Shown: in pieces, positions 15,510-19,252 of the stretch
Layout of the letters: the number at the start of each line of letters is the position of its first letter
Numbering within the stretch: the first letter of the stretch is position 1
DNA from: JANMEX01 sp043744175
Lineage (GTDB): Bacteria; Pseudomonadota; Alphaproteobacteria; Rhizobiales; Rhizobiaceae
Assembly (NCBI GenBank): GCA_043744175.1
Contig: JAYTVD010000115.1
Location: forward strand, 1 to 19,252
Reading direction: 5' to 3'
Length of the DNA stretch: 19,252 nucleotides
Position numbers and translations under genes: made by a program
Notes under the pieces: generated by a model
The model's input: only the letters and a program-made list of their open reading frames with translations
Databases searched by the model: none
Told to the model about the DNA's origin: nothing

Positions 15510-16952
15510 CTAAGCGGCGCTTTCGGTGCGCCACGCTTCAATGCGGCGATAGAGCGTGGACGGGCTGACATCAAGCGCGGCGGCGGCACGGGGAATAGAC
15601 CCGTCACAGCTATCCACCGCCGCCTCAACCGTCTCACGGATAACATCCTCCAGCGGCTTAATGGCGGATTTCTTGGTGATTGTTGCATGCGCCTTATCCA
15701 ACAAAAATCGTAATGGCGAGGTTTCAAGGCTTGGTGTTTGGTTCGTGGGATCACTTCGCTGGTCAATGAGAAGCTCTGTCGGTAGCATGTTTTCCGTCAC
15801 CATTGCGCCATCGTTCAAGACGACCATATTGCGGATTACATTCTGCAATTGCCTGACGTTACCGGGCCAAGCGTAACTCATTAATGACGCCTCTGTCTCA
15901 GGCGAAAAATCGCGAAAAGATTTGTGATCCTCCTTCGCAAATGCCCTCAGAAAACTGGCAGCAATATGGATAATATCCTCGCCGCGCAGCCGAAGCGCCG
16001 GCATCTCCACGGGTATAACATGCAAGCGATAGAATAGATCCTCGCGGAAGCGACCGGCGTGAACCTCGGTTTGCGGGTTGCGATTTGTGGCGCAAACAAT
16101 ACGCACGTCGCTTGAGCGCAAGCGATCTTCGCCCAGACGCTGGACCTGTTTGGTCTGCAAAAAACGCAATAGTTTAGACTGCAGCGACAGGTCCATTTCG
16201 CAGATTTCATCCAAGAAAAGCGTGCCGCCATCTGCCTGCAATGCAGCGCCATTGCGCTCTGATGTTGCGCCGGTGTAAGCGCCCTTTGCGTGGCCGAAGA
16301 TTTCGCTCTCAAGCAAATCCTTCGGAATTGCAGCGCAGTTGAGTGTGATAAATGGACCATTTGCGCGCTTGGATAATTTGTGCAAGGCCTCCGCGCAGAG
16401 CTCTTTTCCCGTGCCGCTTTCACCGGTAACAAATACGGTGGCATTGCTGGGTGCTGCGCTACGCAAGATGCGATAAACCGCCTGCATCGGTTGTGAGTTT
16501 CCGATGAAGTTGGCAAAACCCCCTTCGCAACGCTCGTCCCTGTAGATCGATATTGCCGCCGCCAACTGCCGCCTTTCGATGGCGTTCTTCACTGTGACAC
16601 GGAGCCGTTCGGCATTGAATGGCTTGACCAGAAAGTCAGTCGCGCCTTTGCGCATCACATCTACCGCCAGATTGATAGAGCCGTCAGCAGTGATGACAAT
16701 TACCTCAGAGGTGATGCCTTTGGCACGCATGGCCTTCATCACATCAAGCCCGGTCATGTCTGGCAAATTTACATCCAAAACTACAGCATCAAACGCCTCG
16801 CTGGCCATCGCTTGCAATGCGTCCTCACCAGTTTCCACGATAACACTGGCAAGGCCTACGCCTTTCAAAAAGGCCGCATAGGTTTCCGCAAGCGAGAGCA
16901 TGTCCTCGACAATCAAAACTTTACGCACAGCGTTTGGTTGTTTTTCAATCAT
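15510..16952 (-). CDS. NtrC-type sigma54-dependent response regulator (SypG/LuxO-like)
   Basis: A 480-residue activator. Receiver domain, residues 10-125, with E16/D17, phosphoacceptor D60 (VVLDVNLPD) and K110 (LVKPF). AAA+ domain, about 145-375: Walker A GESGTGKE (177-184), the sigma54-contacting loop GAYTGA (224-229, form of GAFTGA), Walker B GGTLFLDE (242-249) and the RFREDLFYRL arginine-finger region. A Fis-type helix-turn-helix ends the protein (about 450-474, SIPRAAAALDVSPSTLYRRI). All key residues are present. It is the obvious candidate to fire the sigma54 promoters at 4234, 4261 and 7165. The gene follows the hybrid kinase after 51 AT-rich bases, so the two probably share a transcript. 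The ribosome site before its ATG is poor. Confidence 0.93.
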   Translation of the reverse strand: MIEKQPNAVRKVLIVEDMLSLAETYAAFLKGVGLASVIVETGEDALQAMASEAFDAVVLDVNLPDMTGLDVMKAMRAKGITSEVIVITADGSINLAVDVMRKGATDFLVKPFNAERLRVTVKNAIERRQLAAAISIYRDERCEGGFANFIGNSQPMQAVYRILRSAAPSNATVFVTGESGTGKELCAEALHKLSKRANGPFITLNCAAIPKDLLESEIFGHAKGAYTGATSERNGAALQADGGTLFLDEICEMDLSLQSKLLRFLQTKQVQRLGEDRLRSSDVRIVCATNRNPQTEVHAGRFREDLFYRLHVIPVEMPALRLRGEDIIHIAASFLRAFAKEDHKSFRDFSPETEASLMSYAWPGNVRQLQNVIRNMVVLNDGAMVTENMLPTELLIDQRSDPTNQTPSLETSPLRFLLDKAHATITKKSAIKPLEDVIRETVEAAVDSCDGSIPRAAAALDVSPSTLYRRIEAWRTESAA

Positions 16953-17003
16953 TTACAATTACTAAAAGTTGCATATTAACAAATAGTAAACGAACGATAG
17001 AAA

Positions 17004-18905
17004 TCAAGCAGCCTTGTCGCTTGGCATATCACAGTGCCGGTACATGATGTGCCGCAACAGGCGCAAGCCGTCACGGCTGGCATCTGCCACGCTTTCGAGA
17101 TCGCGCGGCAACCTTGCGACTGCGGGCGTTTGCTCCAGCGCCTTGGCAAGTTCCGCAGCGCTCGCCACGCCAAATTGCGATAACAACCCCGATAGCTTAT
17201 GTGCCAAGCCGGTTATTTGTTCGCAGTCCGGTTCTGCGTGACAGGCCATGAGTAGCTCAAGCTGCTCATTCACGTCCCGCTCAAAGCGCGCTATTAATTG
17301 CGGCAATTGCTCAGGCCCAACGGCCAGCGCCAGATCGTTGAATGCCTCATCGTCTATGGCATCGGTTGCTTGTGTTGCGTTCCGCGTTATCTCCGGCTGC
17401 AGAAAGCCAATCGCCAAGTTCTGCAAATCATGGGCGCGTATTGGCTTTGATAAAAACGCATCAAAGCCGTGAGCCAACGCCCGCTCGCGGTCTCGCGCAA
17501 AACTTTGTGCGGTCAGCGCAATAATCGGCGTAAAGGCACGTTTGCAGGTGAGGGCACGGATCGCCGAAACCACCTCCATGCCGCCGACATCGGGCATTTG
17601 AATATCAATAAACATGATATCAAAGTCCTGACACCTCGCCGCCTCGATCGCTGCGCTGCCACTGTCAACGGCCGTTACCAACATGCCGACCTTTTCCAAT
17701 ATTGCTTTTGCCACGAGGAGATTGGCAGGCGTGTCATCAGCGATCAGCACAGTGCGCCCACGCAATATTTCAGTCTCGCGGTTGACCGCTATAGCCGGGA
17801 TTTCTGCCAGCGGGTGATGTGGCAATTCTAATGGTAGTTCGAAGAAAAATGATGTGCCAACGCCAATTTCAGACACGCATTCTATCTGCCCGCCCATAAG
17901 CCGCACCAGCCTGTCCGAAATGGCAAGCCCTAAGCCGGATGAATTTTTGCCTTCAGCGCGGCCATCATCGTCCTGCTCAAAGGGCTGAAACAACCGCGTC
18001 TTCATCTCGTCGGAAATGCCGTTGCCATCATCGCTTATGGTAAAACGCACAGATTTCTCCGTGGCACCTTGCGTGATCTTTAGAGCGATCTCGCCGCCGC
18101 GCGTAAACTTCGCAGCATTGCCCGCCAGATTCAAAAGCACTTGGTTCAGCCGATCAAAATCACCGTGCAGCCCGTGGGCAAAATTTGTGTCTGCAAAGAT
18201 AGAGATCTTGTTGTGGTTCTTTTCGGCGATAACGCGAATAACTTTCGTCACTGTCTCTAGGAGATCAACAGGCGCAAAGTCCACTTTGCGCAATTCCATC
18301 TTGCCGGTTTCCAGCTTCGTCAAATCGAGAATATCGTTGATAAGCCCCAACATGTTATCACAGGCCAGTGCGATGGCCGATGCGCATGTGCGCTGCTCTA
18401 CATTGAGTTCGGTCTCGGAGAGAATATCGCTATAGCCGATAATCGCATTCATCGGCGTGCGCAGATCATGGCTCATCATGGCCAGAAAATCAGACTTTGC
18501 CTCGCTGGCTTTCCGGGCTTTTTTAGCCAATATCGCCATCCTGTCGGCTTGCACTTGCAGCGCCTGCTGCGAGGCCTTCGAGTAAGCCAACAAGGCCGCC
18601 GCGCGGCGTTCCGTCACCAATGTGTAGGCAATGAGGATAACGAGTAACGCCACCGCCGCAATGGCAAATTTCGAAACTTCAAGTTCGGCCGCCATTTGCA
18701 CAAGTGCTGGTTCGTCATTGAAATCGAGGTATGTCGCTAGCGTCTGATAGCGCACCCACGCTGTAGCACTTAAGTAAACCAGCGCAGCGAATAGCCCAAC
18801 GAACATCGGAGGGATGAAGCGCCTTTGCGCAGCAGAAATATAGGCATCACCCCCGCGCACTAGTCGAGAAAACGGACGGAAGAGTGGACGAATTAGGCGC
18901 TGCAT
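17004..18905 (-). CDS. hybrid histidine kinase HK-REC-Hpt (SypF/RscS-like layout)
   Basis: About 633 residues. Two membrane helices (about 30-51 and 79-97) enclose a periplasmic loop of only ~27 residues. A helical linker follows, then HisKA with MMSHDLRTP (H146), HATPase with NLAGNAAKF (N-box), SDDGNGI and SSGLGLAI, a receiver (about 384-500; D434 in IDIQMPD, K487 in SKP) and a C-terminal Hpt with LAHKLSG (H569). It can thus run a His-Asp-His relay and hand phosphate to a separate regulator, most simply the sigma54 activator encoded just downstream and perhaps the receiver of the SypE-like protein. ATG 18905 with GGAA 6 bases upstream is preferred over TTG 18917. Confidence 0.92.
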   Translation of the reverse strand: MQRLIRPLFRPFSRLVRGGDAYISAAQRRFIPPMFVGLFAALVYLSATAWVRYQTLATYLDFNDEPALVQMAAELEVSKFAIAAVALLVILIAYTLVTERRAAALLAYSKASQQALQVQADRMAILAKKARKASEAKSDFLAMMSHDLRTPMNAIIGYSDILSETELNVEQRTCASAIALACDNMLGLINDILDLTKLETGKMELRKVDFAPVDLLETVTKVIRVIAEKNHNKISIFADTNFAHGLHGDFDRLNQVLLNLAGNAAKFTRGGEIALKITQGATEKSVRFTISDDGNGISDEMKTRLFQPFEQDDDGRAEGKNSSGLGLAISDRLVRLMGGQIECVSEIGVGTSFFFELPLELPHHPLAEIPAIAVNRETEILRGRTVLIADDTPANLLVAKAILEKVGMLVTAVDSGSAAIEAARCQDFDIMFIDIQMPDVGGMEVVSAIRALTCKRAFTPIIALTAQSFARDRERALAHGFDAFLSKPIRAHDLQNLAIGFLQPEITRNATQATDAIDDEAFNDLALAVGPEQLPQLIARFERDVNEQLELLMACHAEPDCEQITGLAHKLSGLLSQFGVASAAELAKALEQTPAVARLPRDLESVADASRDGLRLLRHIMYRHCDMPSDKAA

Positions 18906-18952
18906 TAGACATTCCAATCAGGTTCAGTCTAAAACTAGCAGGCTATAGGGAA

Positions 18953-18981
18953 AAAATAGTTCACGTATTGGTTGTTGTAAA
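18953..18981 (-). promoter_or_regulatory. possible sigma70-type promoter of the kinase/regulator operon
   Basis: On the minus strand, TTTACA (18981-18976) and TATTTT (18958-18953) are separated by 17 bases, a fair housekeeping-type -35/-10 pair ending 47 bases before the kinase ATG. No sigma54-like site was found in the 114-base gap, which suggests the regulators are made independently of the promoters they activate. The rest of the gap (18906-19019) holds no gene; no clear terminator for the gene on its right was seen. Confidence 0.4.
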
Positions 18982-19019
18982 AACTATCGAAATTCTTGCT
19001 TAAGTTTTGATTGATGAAA

Positions 19020-19252
19020 TTAAATCTGTTTGGCGCGTCCTTGCGGAAAGGGCAGGGACTTTAGCCCATGGCGATATTCCAGCCCCTGACAGCCCCAGAT
19101 AATGCCGACCAACATGTAAAAATGCCGCCAGTGGTCGGTACTGATGATATTGCCGATGACGACATGGGCGAGATAAGTCGCGTAAGCGCAGATTAAAAAC
19201 GGCTGCCACGGCCGATCCCGAAACAGCATCCGTGCGCCCATCGCAATTGTCA
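19020..19252 (-). CDS. C-terminal part of a membrane protein, probably O-antigen ligase/polymerase family (partial)
   Basis: A minus-strand frame open at the right edge ends at TAA 19022-19020. The 77 visible residues contain two hydrophobic segments (PFLICAYATYLAHVVIGNII and FYMLVGIIWGC) joined by STDHWRH, then a polar tail. The motif of a polar, His-containing turn before a final helix resembles the end of O-antigen ligase/Wzy proteins, so this may be a second such gene in the locus. An internal ATG at 19241 is unlikely to be the true start because the frame stays open to the edge. The family call is tentative. Confidence 0.5.
   Translation of the reverse strand, partial: TIAMGARMLFRDRPWQPFLICAYATYLAHVVIGNIISTDHWRHFYMLVGIIWGCQGLEYRHGLKSLPFPQGRAKQI

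Noticed and set aside
15500..15520. GCGCC...GGCGC hairpin at the convergent stop codons as a bidirectional terminator
   Set aside because: The stem is only 5 bp with an 11-base loop and no T-run, and it overlaps both coding ends.
1..19252. tRNA, rRNA, CRISPR array, insertion sequence or integrase
   Set aside because: None was recognised on either strand, and no long direct repeats or transposase motifs were seen.

Overview
The window looks like a piece of an alphaproteobacterial chromosome. Protein similarity by eye points that way, possibly to Sphingomonadales, but the order is a guess. It carries most of a Wzx/Wzy-type exopolysaccharide (EPS) or capsule locus with its own regulators. Coding density is very high: genes overlap or touch, and no stretch over 300 bases lacks a gene.

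Layout. (1) Positions 1-1811 (+): the end of an unknown gene, a CpsD/BY-kinase-like ATPase with a ruined Walker A, and a GT4 glycosyltransferase. (2) Positions 1742-4206 (-): a GT2 glycosyltransferase coupled by an ATGA overlap to an RsbW-like kinase/receiver/PP2C phosphatase fusion. (3) Positions 4285-7144 (+): a Wzx-type flippase and a Wzy/O-antigen-ligase-type polymerase. (4) Positions 7226-15507 (+): glmS, a hexapeptide acetyltransferase, a TuaH-like glycosyltransferase, a large secreted GH123/DUF4091-like protein, a lipoprotein, and a Wzz/GumC-type chain-length determinant, mostly joined by 4-11 base overlaps. (5) Positions 15510-18905 (-): a hybrid histidine kinase (HK-REC-Hpt), then an NtrC-type sigma54 activator. 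(6) Positions 19020 to the right edge (-): the tail of a membrane protein resembling an O-antigen ligase/polymerase.

Regulation is the most striking part. Between units 2 and 3, two divergent sigma54 (-24/-12) promoters interlock at 4234-4261 and share one palindromic TTGCAA -12 box. A third good sigma54 promoter (7165-7180) precedes glmS. The window encodes a sigma54 activator with an intact GAFTGA-type motif. The kinase/REC/PP2C fusion, the HK-REC-Hpt kinase and the NtrC-type regulator match, domain for domain, SypE, SypF and SypG of the Vibrio fischeri syp biofilm polysaccharide locus. The STAS partner SypA is not visible here. The inferred picture is a phosphorelay-controlled, sigma54-driven EPS switch with a partner-switching branch, in which the SypE-like gene itself sits behind one of the sigma54 promoters.

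Supply and assembly fit together: GlmS feeds the amino-sugar nucleotide pool, three glycosyltransferases and an acetyltransferase build and decorate the repeat, Wzx flips it, Wzy polymerises it, Wzz (perhaps with the degenerate CpsD-like protein) sets length, and a secreted hydrolase-like protein and a lipoprotein may act on the product in the envelope. No Wza-type outer-membrane exporter, initiating phosphoglycosyltransferase or exosortase is visible in the window.
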